Part shown: piece after piece, positions 8,776 through 17,487 of the stretch | How positions within the stretch are numbered: position 1 is the stretch's first letter | How the letters are laid out: the number at the start of each line of letters is the position of its first letter | Origin: Actinokineospora inagensis DSM 44258 | Lineage (GTDB): Bacteria; Actinomycetota; Actinomycetes; Mycobacteriales; Pseudonocardiaceae | Direction: 5' to 3' | NCBI RefSeq assembly: GCF_000482865.1 | Contig: NZ_AXWW01000035.1 | Location: 26,296 to 90,295 of the forward strand | DNA: 64,000 nucleotides | The notes under the pieces: model-generated | Database searches by the model: none | The model's input: only the letters and a program-made list of their open reading frames with translations | Told to the model about the DNA's origin: nothing | Translations under genes and position numbers: made by a program

Positions 8776-9813
8776 GTGACTTACACGCGCCGGATCGACC
8801 TCCGCTCGGACACCGTGACCCAGCCGGACGAGACCATGCGGGTGGCCATGTCCGCCGCGCAGGTCGGTGACGACGTGCTCGACCACGACCCCACCATGCG
8901 CCGACTCGAAGAAGAGGCGGCCGCCCGGCTGGGCATGGCGGCGGCGTTGTGGGTGCCCAGCGGCACGATGGGCAACCTGATCGCGCTGACCGTCCACCTG
9001 CGCCGCGGTGACCGTTTCCTCGCCCCGCGCGCGGCGCACGTACTGGAGGCCGAACTGGGGACAGCCGCGTGGCTGGCCGGGGGAATGCCGCACGCGCTCG
9101 AGTGGACTGTCGGCCCCGGGCGGATCGGTGTGGAAGACGTGCGCGCCTTCGCTACCGCGTCCGCTCCCTACTACGCGCTGCACACGCGGTTGCTCTGCCT
9201 GGAGAACACGCACAACTTCGCGGGCGGCACGGTAACCCCACCGGACGAACACGCCCTCTTGGTCTCCGCGGCACGGGAAGCCGGGCTGCTGGTGCACCTG
9301 GACGGCGCGCGGCTGTGGAACGCCTCAATCGCCCTGCAGGTGCCGCCCGCCGCGCTGACGGTGGGTGTCGACACCGTTCAGGTGTGCCTGAGCAAGGGGC
9401 TCGGCGCGCCGGTCGGGTCGCTGGTCGCCGGGTCGACGTCGTTCGTGGCCGAGGCCCGCCGGGTGCGCAAGATGCTCGGCGGCGGGGTCCGGCAGGGTGG
9501 CGTGCTCGCCGCGGCCGGGCTGCTCGCCCTGGAGCGGATCGACGACCTCGCCGTCGACCACGCGAACGCCCGCCGGCTGGCCGCGGGGCTGGCCGAACTG
9601 GGCTGGGAGGTCGGGGTGCCGGAGACCAACATCGTCATCGCGGCCGTGCCCGATGTCGCGGCCGCCCTTACCTCGCTGGACCGGGTGGGCGTGCAGGCCA
9701 CGAGCGTGCCCGGCGGGGTGCGGTTCGTGACCCACCGTGACGTGCCGGAAGCCGACATCAACGAGGTGCTGCGCCGGATCAACTCCGCGCGCAGCACCAG
9801 TCCAGCCGCGTAG
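8776..9813 (+). CDS. Low-specificity threonine aldolase / beta-eliminating lyase family
   Basis: 345 residues, PLP enzyme of the threonine aldolase class that splits L-threonine or allo-threonine to glycine and acetaldehyde. The N-terminal motif IDLRSDTVTQPDETMRVAM and VGDDVLDHDPT are diagnostic. The PLP lysine is in VQVCLSKGLGAPVGS, and HLDGARLWNA carries the cofactor aspartate. GTG 8,776 was chosen as it starts just before IDLRSDTVT; an ATG seven codons upstream is possible. It is divergent from the sigma-factor gene and ends in a strong hairpin. Confidence 0.88.
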   Translation: MTYTRRIDLRSDTVTQPDETMRVAMSAAQVGDDVLDHDPTMRRLEEEAAARLGMAAALWVPSGTMGNLIALTVHLRRGDRFLAPRAAHVLEAELGTAAWLAGGMPHALEWTVGPGRIGVEDVRAFATASAPYYALHTRLLCLENTHNFAGGTVTPPDEHALLVSAAREAGLLVHLDGARLWNASIALQVPPAALTVGVDTVQVCLSKGLGAPVGSLVAGSTSFVAEARRVRKMLGGGVRQGGVLAAAGLLALERIDDLAVDHANARRLAAGLAELGWEVGVPETNIVIAAVPDVAAALTSLDRVGVQATSVPGGVRFVTHRDVPEADINEVLRRINSARSTSPAA

Positions 9814-9816
9814 ACC

Positions 9817-9849
9817 GCGTCGGGGATGCCCCCTGTGCATCCCCGACGC
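9817..9849. terminator. 12-bp hairpin between convergent genes
   Basis: GCGTCGGGGATG (9,817-9,828) and CATCCCCGACGC (9,838-9,849) form a perfect 12-base stem with a nine-base loop, directly after the threonine aldolase stop and before the stop of the convergent small membrane gene. No U-tract follows, as is usual in high-GC actinomycetes. Probably works in both directions. Confidence 0.75.
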
Positions 9850-9875
9850 CTTGCGTCTTGGCGGAGCCCTGCGTC

Positions 9876-10043
9876 CTAGCGGATCTGGCGGTGCGAGCGG
9901 CCCTTGATCGCGCCGTACGCCGCCACACCGAGCGTGGCCACCGCGGCCACGACCAGCAGCGTGCCGAGCACCTTGAACACGACGCCGATCAAGGTGAACG
10001 CCAGCCAGATGACGATGATCGCGCCGATGATCCTGATAACCAT
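9876..10043 (-). CDS. Small two-helix membrane protein, unknown function
   Basis: 55 residues starting MVIRIIGAIIVIWLAFTLIG, with a second hydrophobic stretch GTLLVVAAVATLGVAAYGA and a basic tail. GGAGG is found nine bases before ATG 10,043, which supports this start over the longer open frame. Similar short proteins are widespread in actinomycetes without known function. It stands alone between the threonine aldolase (convergent) and the aminotransferase. Confidence 0.7.
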   Translation of the reverse strand: MVIRIIGAIIVIWLAFTLIGVVFKVLGTLLVVAAVATLGVAAYGAIKGRSHRQIR

Positions 10044-10137
10044 GTCCCGCCGCCTCCCCGAGAACCTCTTGTACCCGCTGAACGAGCACCGGTGGCCCAT
10101 CGTTCCCCAACGGACCCGGGTTCGCTTGACGGCCGGG

Positions 10138-11292
10138 TCAGAGCCAGCCCGCGAGCCGGTTCACCGCCTCTTTGATGTCATGCGTCGCACCGGCGAAGGA
10201 GAACCGCAGGAAACGCCCACCCAGCTCGGGGTCGAAGTCGATTCCGGGCACGATGGCGACCCCGGTCTCGGCGAGCAACCGCTGGCAGAAGCTCATCGAG
10301 TCGCGGGTCAGGTGCGACACGTCGGCGTAGGCGTAGAAGGCGCCGTCCGATGGGGCGACCCGGGTGATGCCCATCGAGGTCAGACCGTCCAGCAGCAGGG
10401 TCCGGTTCGCCGCGTAGTGCGCCACGTGCGCGTCGAGTTCGGCGTAGACACCGTCATCAAAAGCAGCCACGCCGGCGTGCTGGGAAATGGCGGGCGGGCA
10501 GATCGTGAAATTGCCGGTGAGGCAGTCGACAGCACGCTGGAGCCGTTGCGGGACGAGCAGCCAGCCCAGCCGCCACCCGGTCATCGCGAAATACTTGGAG
10601 AACGAGTTCACCACCACGGCCTCGCGGGAGAACTGCCACGCCGACGCCGTTTCCGCGCCATAGGAAATACCGTGGTAGATCTCGTCGCTGACCAACTGCA
10701 CCCCGCGTTCGGCGCACCACCCGGCGATCGCGGCCAGTTCCGCCGGGTCCAGCACGGTGCCGGTCGGGTTGGCCGGGCTGGCGACGATCAACCCGTCGAT
10801 CGGGCCGATCTCGTCGAGCACGTCCACGGTCGGCTGGAACCGGGTCCGCTCGTCGCAGGGCAACTCGACCACCTCGCAACCGAGGGCGGCCAGGATGTTG
10901 CGGTACGCCGGGTAGCCGGGGCGGGCGAGGGCGACACGGTCACCGGCGTCGAACGCGGCCAGGAACGCCAGCAGGAAACCGCCGGACGATCCGGTGGTCA
11001 CCACGACGTCCTGCGGTGCGACGTCCAGGTTGTACCGCCGCCCGTAGTGCCCGGCGATGGCCTCGCGCAGCTCCGGGATGCCCAGCGGCTCGGTGTAGCC
11101 GAGCGGCTGCGACCCCAACGCCTCGGCGGCGGCGATCTTGACCGCCTGCGGGGCGCCGGCCGACGGCTGACCGGCCGCCAGCGAGAGCATGTCGCCGTGC
11201 GTGCGCTGGCGCGCGTTGGCCGCCGACACCACATCCATCACGTGGAACGGCGGGATCGCGGCCCGTTCGGCCACCTTGAGCAGCGCGTGCAT
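10138..11292 (-). CDS. Class I/II pyridoxal-phosphate aminotransferase
   Basis: 384 residues, fold type I aminotransferase. Seen motifs: LAAGQPSAGAP near residue 40, TTGSSGGFLLAF (phosphate-binding loop), ASPANPTGTVL with the cofactor asparagine, LVSDEIYHGISYG with the PLP aspartate and tyrosine, and SFSKYFAMTGWRLGW with the Schiff-base lysine. The terminal arginine is in GGRFLRFSFA. The amino donor and acceptor cannot be read from the sequence; aspartate, aromatic or alanine transaminase activity are all possible. The gene appears to have its own transcription unit. Confidence 0.9.
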   Translation of the reverse strand: MHALLKVAERAAIPPFHVMDVVSAANARQRTHGDMLSLAAGQPSAGAPQAVKIAAAEALGSQPLGYTEPLGIPELREAIAGHYGRRYNLDVAPQDVVVTTGSSGGFLLAFLAAFDAGDRVALARPGYPAYRNILAALGCEVVELPCDERTRFQPTVDVLDEIGPIDGLIVASPANPTGTVLDPAELAAIAGWCAERGVQLVSDEIYHGISYGAETASAWQFSREAVVVNSFSKYFAMTGWRLGWLLVPQRLQRAVDCLTGNFTICPPAISQHAGVAAFDDGVYAELDAHVAHYAANRTLLLDGLTSMGITRVAPSDGAFYAYADVSHLTRDSMSFCQRLLAETGVAIVPGIDFDPELGGRFLRFSFAGATHDIKEAVNRLAGWL

Positions 11293-11323
11293 GGCCCCAG
11301 CCTAGTGACGCCCGCCACCTGGC

Positions 11324-12508
11324 TCAGTAGCCGACGTAGCCACCGCCGTGGTGGGTCGCCTTGATTCCGGGCACGTTCGACAGCGACCCGTAGCGCGACA
11401 CCGCGTAGTTCACGCCTGCGCAGATGTTGTCGACCGGGTTCCAGATGTTGTCGTGACCAGGCAACTTGTACGAGTTGAAGGTCGGGTCGATGGTCTGCAT
11501 CAGGCCCTTGGACGGGGTGCCCTTGGCCGCGTTGGAGTCCCAGTTGTTGATCGCGTTCGGGTTGCCTGCCGACTCGTGCTGGATGATCTCCCAGATGAGC
11601 TGCGAGTCGGCCTCGGTGACGTTGATGCCGCGGGCGCGCAGCTCGGCGATCGCCTCGCGGATCCACTCCTGCACGTTGCCGGGGGGTGGGCCGCTCGGCG
11701 GGCCACCGCTGGACCCGAGCCCACCGCCACCGTGACCACTGTGACCACCACCACCGCCACCGTGGCCACCACCACCGCTGTGGCCTCCACCTGAGCCGCC
11801 GCCGCTGTGGTGGCCGCTGCTAGTTCCGGCTGCCGGGGGTGTCGCGGCAGGCTGCTGCGGCGAGTTCGTAGTGCTGGCTTGGGTAGTCGCGCCGGGCTGG
11901 GTGGGCGTCCACTCAATCTTCTTACCCGGGGCGGGCGTGAACGACTGGGTGTTCGGATCGGGGATGCTGGAGAACGTGGGGTTGGGTTGGTGGCCCTTAA
12001 GCGCGGAAGCCGCCGTCGACACCGCTTGTTCGGCGTAGTCGATCTGCTGGGTCACGCGCCCCTTGTAGCCACCGGCGAGACCATCGATGTGGCTGCGCTT
12101 CTCGTCTTCCGTGGCCTTCGGATTCGCTTTGATCCACGCGGTGGCATTGTCGTAGAGCTCACCGAAGATGCCTTCGAGCGCGTCGCGCGCGCCTTGAATG
12201 CCGGTCGCGGCCGTGTGCAAGTCGGACGCGGCAGCGGTAAGAGCCTCGTTGAGCGATTGGCCCGCTTTGGTGAAATTGGCCATATAAGCCACGAAACCGT
12301 CGGCGGACGTGCCCTGCCAGGCGCCGTCCAACTGCTTCACCGAACTGTCCACCTTGCCGACCGAATCGGTGCTCGCCGCCCCCGCCTGCGTGAACTTCTC
12401 GGCCAGGTCGCCGATGGCGCCCGGCTTCGCCAAGTACACCTTGTTCGCGTCGTCGGCCAGCGCGGCCGCCGCCCCGCCCAGGCCCGCCGCCGAATCCCTC
12501 GCGGTCAC
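11324..12508 (-). CDS. WXG100-like protein fused to a lytic transglycosylase (SLT) domain
   Basis: 394 residues. Residues about 1-130 are helical with a WXG turn (LDGAWQGTSADGF, W64), as in type VII secretion substrates. Residues about 170-280 are a Pro/Thr linker leading into a Gly/His-rich stretch with repeats of GGGGH type. Residues about 285-394 form a soluble lytic transglycosylase-like domain with HESAGNPNAINNWD (catalytic Glu) and GLMQTIDPTF. No Sec signal peptide is present, so export through the ESX system is the likely route, after which the domain could cut peptidoglycan. It lies ten bases after the 99-residue ESX gene and ends the operon. Confidence 0.85.
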   Translation of the reverse strand: MTARDSAAGLGGAAAALADDANKVYLAKPGAIGDLAEKFTQAGAASTDSVGKVDSSVKQLDGAWQGTSADGFVAYMANFTKAGQSLNEALTAAASDLHTAATGIQGARDALEGIFGELYDNATAWIKANPKATEDEKRSHIDGLAGGYKGRVTQQIDYAEQAVSTAASALKGHQPNPTFSSIPDPNTQSFTPAPGKKIEWTPTQPGATTQASTTNSPQQPAATPPAAGTSSGHHSGGGSGGGHSGGGGHGGGGGGHSGHGGGGLGSSGGPPSGPPPGNVQEWIREAIAELRARGINVTEADSQLIWEIIQHESAGNPNAINNWDSNAAKGTPSKGLMQTIDPTFNSYKLPGHDNIWNPVDNICAGVNYAVSRYGSLSNVPGIKATHHGGGYVGY

Positions 12509-12518
12509 CGCAGCCCCC

Positions 12519-12818
12519 TCAGACCGTCAACGACCGCTGGGCGGCCTGCTCGTTGTTGGTCACCGTCGTGCCGATCGCGTCCAACGCCCGGTCGACCGCG
12601 CCAAGCAGCGCGCCCGCCTTGTCCAACTCGTCACCGGACGTCTTCGCCAGCGCCCGGACCGCGTCGGCCAAAGCGGACGAACTGGGTAAGGTGCCGAAAA
12701 CCGCGCCATCGGCGTCAACGGGTAAGTGGTCCCCGGCCGCGGCGACCGGACCGGCCTGACCCGCGACCGCCGCCCGGCACTGCTCGATGGCCTGCAGGTT
12801 GTAGTCGGCGCCTGCCAC
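12519..12818 (-). CDS. Small ESX-associated helical protein (EspC/WXG100-like)
   Basis: 99 residues, mostly alpha-helical and Ala-rich: AIEQCRAAVAGQAGPVAAAG, then SALADAVRALAKT and LLGAVDRALDAIG. No signal peptide and no membrane helix. GAGGGGGA precedes GTG 12,818. Size, helical content and position between EspG and a WXG protein suggest a type VII secretion target or partner. There is no clear WXG motif, so assignment is by context. It probably pairs with the gene that follows ten bases later. Confidence 0.75.
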   Translation of the reverse strand: MAGADYNLQAIEQCRAAVAGQAGPVAAAGDHLPVDADGAVFGTLPSSSALADAVRALAKTSGDELDKAGALLGAVDRALDAIGTTVTNNEQAAQRSLTV

Positions 12819-12884
12819 AACGTCCCCCTCAGCGGTTCGGTGCCCGACTCTGACGCCCCCCGGCGGGCACCGGTTCCCCGCCGG

Positions 12885-13643
12885 TCACAGATCGTCGAGG
12901 AGTTCCCCCACCGCGGCCGCGAGCCGGGCGTTGTCCGCGGGCGCCACCGTGCTCCACATCTCACCGTCATTGCTCGGCTTCGCCACGTGCAAATAACGGC
13001 CCTGAGCGGTGTCGTGGAATGCCACCACCCGACTCGCCCGCTGCCTGCGCTGGTTCAGCCGCTCAAGACCGAACTGCCCGCGCACACCGATCCCGACGAA
13101 CATCGCCGCCAATGTCTGCGCCTCGTACAACGGAAGCCCGGCCTTCTGCAACGGCGTCACCAGGTTCTGCGGCTCACCACCGGCTTTCCCATCCGCCGCG
13201 ACAAGGACATCGGTCGGCACACTGACCGAACGCCCCGGCCCGGCAGGACACTCACCGGCCACGGAAACCGCCGCCTCCGGAAGCGCCGTCACCCGCGCGG
13301 GAATCAACCACACCTGATCAGCGTCCACCACCGCGAGCGCCGCCTGATCACTGTTCGCCACCGCGAGCGCCCTGATCTCCCGATCCGCCCACACCCACGC
13401 GTCAATGGTCGTCCGCGCGTGCGCCAACAACGCCAACTGATCACCCAACTCGGGCAACGCCCGACCCCGCCGCACCAACCCCCGCAACTCCAACTGCCGC
13501 AAAGCCCCCGCCACCAACACGGACCGCTCCGTATAGGTCATCCCCGGACTGGGCACGTCAATAGCGACGTGCCGCAACGGAAGCCCCTCCGCCTCCCACA
13601 ACACGTCGAACTCAAGCGCCGACAGAACAATGCTCCCGGACAA
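12885..13643 (-). CDS. EspG-family ESX secretion chaperone
   Basis: 252 residues. The N-terminal LSALEFDVLWEAEGLPLRH and the C-terminal FHDTAQGRYL are typical of EspG, the cytoplasmic chaperone that binds the tip of PPE-type substrates and delivers them to the ESX machine. The start is TTG at 13,643, two bases after the stop of the PPE-like gene, so translation is likely coupled. Adjacent PPE-like and EspG genes are the usual arrangement for a cognate pair. Confidence 0.85.
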   Translation of the reverse strand: MSGSIVLSALEFDVLWEAEGLPLRHVAIDVPSPGMTYTERSVLVAGALRQLELRGLVRRGRALPELGDQLALLAHARTTIDAWVWADREIRALAVANSDQAALAVVDADQVWLIPARVTALPEAAVSVAGECPAGPGRSVSVPTDVLVAADGKAGGEPQNLVTPLQKAGLPLYEAQTLAAMFVGIGVRGQFGLERLNQRRQRASRVVAFHDTAQGRYLHVAKPSNDGEMWSTVAPADNARLAAAVGELLDDL

Positions 13644-13645
13644 CT

Positions 13646-14908
13646 TCAGTCGTCTTCACCGAGCACGGGCGCGATCACCAACCGCTCATCCCCGAACAAA
13701 TCCTCCGAGTCAATCCCGTACTTCCGCACATGCTCGTCCTCATCCTCCCCCTCCGCCCCACTCCCCGCCGCCGCCTGCATCAACGAAGACGGCTGCTTAC
13801 CACTCTTGACCCCACCCAACTTCTCCGCATTCCTAGCCGCCTTCGCCTCTTCCTCAGGCACCTCGGCCACCGGCCCAGCCTGCTTCCCCGGCGCGAGCGC
13901 GTTCACAGGCCTACCACCACGGGCAAGCCGGTCTTGCTCAAGACTCGCCCCAGTCGCCGCACCCGCCCCACCAGCCCCCGCAATTCCCGCAGCAGTGGCA
14001 ATCTCACCCATGAGCTGCCCGGAAAACCCCGGCCGCATCCCCCCCGAAGTCGCGAAGTTCTCCGGCATCCCCCCAACACCGGACACCACCGGCCCAACCC
14101 CGGAAACCCGCCCAAGCGCCGGAACCGGACCACTCGACACCCCAGGCGCCGCTTGGCCACCGGGCCGGAACTCCACCGACGGAGCCGGACCACCACCAGG
14201 CGGAGCGACACCGGTAAAACCCGACTGCGAACCCGGCGGAGCGAATGACGGACCACCGGTGGCAGCACTGTTCCCCGAGGGGCTGAACGAGCCCTCCCCA
14301 GTCGAAAACCCTTGAACCGCCGTCGAACCCCGCTCCGGCGGCTGCTCAGTCACGACACCAACCGTCGGCGGGACGGGCAGACCCTGGAAGTTGTTCAACG
14401 CGCCTTGACTGCCCTGCACGTAATTGTTCATCGCCACGATCGCCTGCTGCCGCGCCGCCTGCGTCCGCTGCACCTCAGCCGCGTGATCAGTCGTGTGCCC
14501 GAGCAGCCCCAACCCGTCATCCCACACAGTCGTCCGATTCGCACCCCGCAGATCTTTCCCCTCCGGCGCAGCATTCCGCGTCGTGGAGAACGAGTCCCCC
14601 TGCTCACCCACGCCACGGGCGGATTGGGTCACCACCGGTACCGCGTCAGACGCGTAGACCCCGGCGTGTTGCGTCGCCGCCACACCGCCATCAGCGGCCG
14701 CGCCTTGCCACGCGACCCCGACCTTCGCCAACTCGGCGCGCAGCGTGAGATCCGTCTCGGCCAACCCGTCGGCGATCTTCAGCAGTGCCCCGACCGCCTT
14801 GAACAGGCTCTCCGAGCCAGGCCCCTGCCGCAACCCGTCCAACTGATCGGCCAACGCGTCATAGCCGTACCCGTCGAACCGCAGGTCAGCCAACCCGTTC
14901 TCCGCCAT
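13646..14908 (-). CDS. PPE-like ESX substrate
   Basis: 420 residues. The N-terminal about 170 residues are helical and contain a WXG-type turn (VGVAWQGAAADGGVA) and Gln/Ala-rich helices. The middle is Pro/Gly/Ser-rich low complexity (about residues 180-330). The C terminus is acidic (SGAEGEDEDEHVRKYGID and DEDLFGDE-type residues). No signal peptide. The layout, a helical N domain plus a disordered tail, with an EspG gene directly downstream, suggests a type VII secretion substrate of the PPE kind; the exact PPE motif is not present. Confidence 0.8.
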   Translation of the reverse strand: MAENGLADLRFDGYGYDALADQLDGLRQGPGSESLFKAVGALLKIADGLAETDLTLRAELAKVGVAWQGAAADGGVAATQHAGVYASDAVPVVTQSARGVGEQGDSFSTTRNAAPEGKDLRGANRTTVWDDGLGLLGHTTDHAAEVQRTQAARQQAIVAMNNYVQGSQGALNNFQGLPVPPTVGVVTEQPPERGSTAVQGFSTGEGSFSPSGNSAATGGPSFAPPGSQSGFTGVAPPGGGPAPSVEFRPGGQAAPGVSSGPVPALGRVSGVGPVVSGVGGMPENFATSGGMRPGFSGQLMGEIATAAGIAGAGGAGAATGASLEQDRLARGGRPVNALAPGKQAGPVAEVPEEEAKAARNAEKLGGVKSGKQPSSLMQAAAGSGAEGEDEDEHVRKYGIDSEDLFGDERLVIAPVLGEDD

Positions 14909-14933
14909 CTCCGCCCCTCAGGTCTCAGTGGTC

Positions 14934-15557
14934 CTACTCCAGGGTCTGCAACGTCGCCAACACCTGTCCGGCCGCCTGCTCGCTCATCTGGCACACCTGG
15001 TCCTGCGTGAAATCCTTGCCGCTGGAGGTCATCACGACCTGCAGTTGTTGCCCCTGGGCCACATCCAGCGCCGTGGTACACGGCGCTGCGTTCTTCCCCT
15101 GACCTGCGAGGGTGAACTCGGCCGCGGCAAACCCACCCACGGACACGAGTCTCGCGTCGACATTCCGCTTGCCGGTCAACCAGGCGTCGATCCCCTCAGT
15201 CGTGATCAACGTCGCGTAGTACCGGTAATAAGGTGCCTGCGCGGAGACCTCGAAAACGCATTCCTTGGCGCCGTGGTAGATCTCGACGTCGCTGGTTTCC
15301 GCATGATGCCTGTCGACCTTCAGATCTTGTTGTTGGCCACTGGTCAAGAGCGCACACGGATCCACTGCGTCCAGCTTGAGCGATTTCGGGCGCGGCGGGA
15401 TCGACACCGCGGTCTTGTCCGGCCGCCCCGCGGTCGGCGACGGCTGCGACGAATCGGTCCCCTGGATCGAGGTCGGTGTACCCGGCTCCCTGGCGGTGCA
15501 CCCGGCGACGACCGAGGCGATCACGATCACCAGTGCCAGGACGGCCCGCTTACCCAC
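14934..15557 (-). CDS. DUF3558-family lipoprotein
   Basis: 207 residues. Signal peptide VGKRAVLALVIVIASVVAGC ends in lipobox VAGC. The mature protein has the DUF3558 pattern: LDAVDPCALLTSGQQQDL, then a cysteine in GAKECVFEV, a third in AAPCTTALDVAQGQ and a fourth in QVCQMSEQ, likely forming two disulfides. GTG 15,557 was selected because GGGAG lies five bases before it and it gives a proper signal peptide. Such lipoproteins are common in actinomycete ESX operons. It overlaps the upstream gene by eight bases. Confidence 0.85.
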   Translation of the reverse strand: MGKRAVLALVIVIASVVAGCTAREPGTPTSIQGTDSSQPSPTAGRPDKTAVSIPPRPKSLKLDAVDPCALLTSGQQQDLKVDRHHAETSDVEIYHGAKECVFEVSAQAPYYRYYATLITTEGIDAWLTGKRNVDARLVSVGGFAAAEFTLAGQGKNAAPCTTALDVAQGQQLQVVMTSSGKDFTQDQVCQMSEQAAGQVLATLQTLE

Positions 15558-15969
15558 TCGCGCTCCCAAGCGCCGCCTTGATCTCGTCTTCGTTGTAGCC
15601 GTAGGTTTTCGCGCTCGTCCTGAGCTGGTTCACGAGATCACGCAGCCCGGTGATGTAGTCGTTGACCCGAATGCTGTACGACCCGTCCTGGAAGATCAGC
15701 CGGTCGTTCCACTCGGTCGCGATGTGCCGACTGACATCGTCATTCCCCGGCGGCACGACCTGGAGATCGCGTGCGGCGTCGTCCAGCCGCTTCTGCAGCG
15801 TGTCCGCTTGGACCTGGATGACCTTGGCGGCGGCCAGGACGTTGTCGCGGTTGATGACGAATTGGCCGGTGGTGGTGCGGGTCGACTGGTGGATGGCCTC
15901 GGCTGCCATGCGGGCGGTGGCCGCTACGGCGGCGATCGCGCCCGCGACGACCTGGGTGTCGTCGGTCAT
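15550..15969 (-). CDS. ESX operon helical protein, unknown function
   Basis: 139 residues, soluble and helical, with no signal peptide. It has an N-terminal Ala-rich helix (VVAGAIAAVAATARMAAEAI) and a C-terminal helix LRDLVNQLRTSAKTYGYNED resembling the end of WXG100 proteins, where an aromatic-x-x-x-acid motif follows the last helix (YGYNEDE). First gene of the six-gene operon running to 11,324. It could be a secreted WXG-like partner. I recognise no named family. Confidence 0.75.
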   Translation of the reverse strand: MTDDTQVVAGAIAAVAATARMAAEAIHQSTRTTTGQFVINRDNVLAAAKVIQVQADTLQKRLDDAARDLQVVPPGNDDVSRHIATEWNDRLIFQDGSYSIRVNDYITGLRDLVNQLRTSAKTYGYNEDEIKAALGSASG

Positions 15970-16048
15970 GGCGGGTACCCCCGGGGGTCGGCGTCGGTGT
16001 CCTGGTCGAGGTTACCAACGGGGGGCGGGGCGTCACCCCTGGTTGCGG

Positions 16049-17311
16049 TCAGACCGGGGCGCCGATTTCGCCGTTGATGGCGCGCAGGGCGATGTCGGTG
16101 CGGTGGTGCGAACCTGCGAGGTGGATGGCGGTGACCTTGCGGTATGCCTCGTCGCGGGCGTCGGGGAGGGTGGGGCCGGTGCCGACGACGGCGAGGACGC
16201 GGCCGCCTGCGGAGACGAGGGCGCCGTCGTCGCGGCGGCGGGTTCCCGCGTGCAGGACGCCGTCGGCTTCGGCTCCGGTGATGGGGTCGTTGGTGCGGGG
16301 GCGGCCGGGGTAGCCGTCGGCGGCGATGACGACGGTGACGGCGGAGCCGTCGGCCCAGTCGAGCGGGGGGTGGTCGGCGAGGGTGCCCTGGGCGGCGGAC
16401 AGCAGCAGCAGCGACAGCGGGCTGCGCAGCAGTGCCAGCACGGACTGGGTTTCCGGGTCGCCGAAGCGGCAGTTGAACTCGATGACCTCGGGGCCGTTGG
16501 ACGTCAGCGCGAGGCCCGCGTAGAGCAGGCCGGTGAACGGGGTGCCGCGGTTGGCCATCTCGCGGACGACCGGCTCGACGACGCGGGTGACGATGTCGTC
16601 GACGAGGCCGTCCGGCGCCCACGGGAGCGGGGCGTAGGCGCCCATGCCGCCGGTGTTGGGGCCGGTGTCGCCGTTGCCGACGCGTTTGAAGTCCTGGGCG
16701 GGCAGCAGCGGGACGACGACCCCGGCGGCGTCGACGACGCAGAACAGGGACACCTCGGGGCCGTCGAGGAACGACTCGAGCAGCACCGGGTGGCCGTCTT
16801 CGAGCAGGGTCATCGCGTGGGCGCGCGCGGTGGGGAGGTCGGCGGTGACCACGACACCCTTGCCCGCGGCGAGACCGTCGTCCTTCACGACCCAGGTGGG
16901 ACCGAACCGGGCGAGGGCCGAGTCGAGCCGGGCCGGGTTGTCGACGATCTCGCTGTGCGCCGTCGGCACTCCCGCCACCGCCATGACGTCCTTCGCGAAC
17001 GCCTTCGACCCCTCGATGCGGGCGGCGTCCGCGCTGGGCCCGAAGCAGGCGACCCCCGCGGCGCGCACGGCGTCGGCGGCCCCGGCGACCAGCGGACCCT
17101 CCGGCCCGATGACCACGAGGTCCGCGTTCCACCGAGCGGTCAACTCGACCACGGCGGCCGGGTCGAGCGCGTCGACCCCGTAGATCTCGGCGAGCCCGGC
17201 GATGCCGGCGTTGCCGGGGGCGCAGGCAAGCGCGACGACCTCGGGGTCCTTCGACAGCGCCAGGACCAGGGCATGTTCGCGGGCACCAGACCCGATCACC
17301 AGGACTCGCAC
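16049..17311 (-). CDS. purD: Phosphoribosylamine-glycine ligase
   Basis: 420 residues. ATP-grasp enzyme joining phosphoribosylamine and glycine to form GAR in purine synthesis. It opens [19 protein letters not shown]; the ATP-grasp part contains [16 protein letters not shown]; the C-terminal signature is [23 protein letters not shown] is also diagnostic. GTG 17,311 puts the nucleotide-binding start at the correct distance; the longer open frame upstream has no family match. It is monocistronic by position, and divergent from glpQ. Confidence 0.96.
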   Translation of the reverse strand: MRVLVIGSGAREHALVLALSKDPEVVALACAPGNAGIAGLAEIYGVDALDPAAVVELTARWNADLVVIGPEGPLVAGAADAVRAAGVACFGPSADAARIEGSKAFAKDVMAVAGVPTAHSEIVDNPARLDSALARFGPTWVVKDDGLAAGKGVVVTADLPTARAHAMTLLEDGHPVLLESFLDGPEVSLFCVVDAAGVVVPLLPAQDFKRVGNGDTGPNTGGMGAYAPLPWAPDGLVDDIVTRVVEPVVREMANRGTPFTGLLYAGLALTSNGPEVIEFNCRFGDPETQSVLALLRSPLSLLLLSAAQGTLADHPPLDWADGSAVTVVIAADGYPGRPRTNDPITGAEADGVLHAGTRRRDDGALVSAGGRVLAVVGTGPTLPDARDEAYRKVTAIHLAGSHHRTDIALRAINGEIGAPV

Positions 17312-17487
17312 GGTCAGTGAGGGTAGATGCCGCCGGGTGGGCGGCACGCGGCGGGCCGGTGCAAACCCGGCGAAGCCGGACAGAGCGTTCATCCGGCGGT
17401 GATCCCGGCGTTGCCGGAACGTGACCGGGATTTCGCGGTGCGCGACCAGGGTGACGCCGGTCAACCAGCGGTCGACGAGGAGGAAGA

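Noticed and set aside
15662..17320. 552-codon plus-strand frame opposite purD
   Set aside because: Overlaps purD fully and shows only repetitive Gly/Val/Asp translation.
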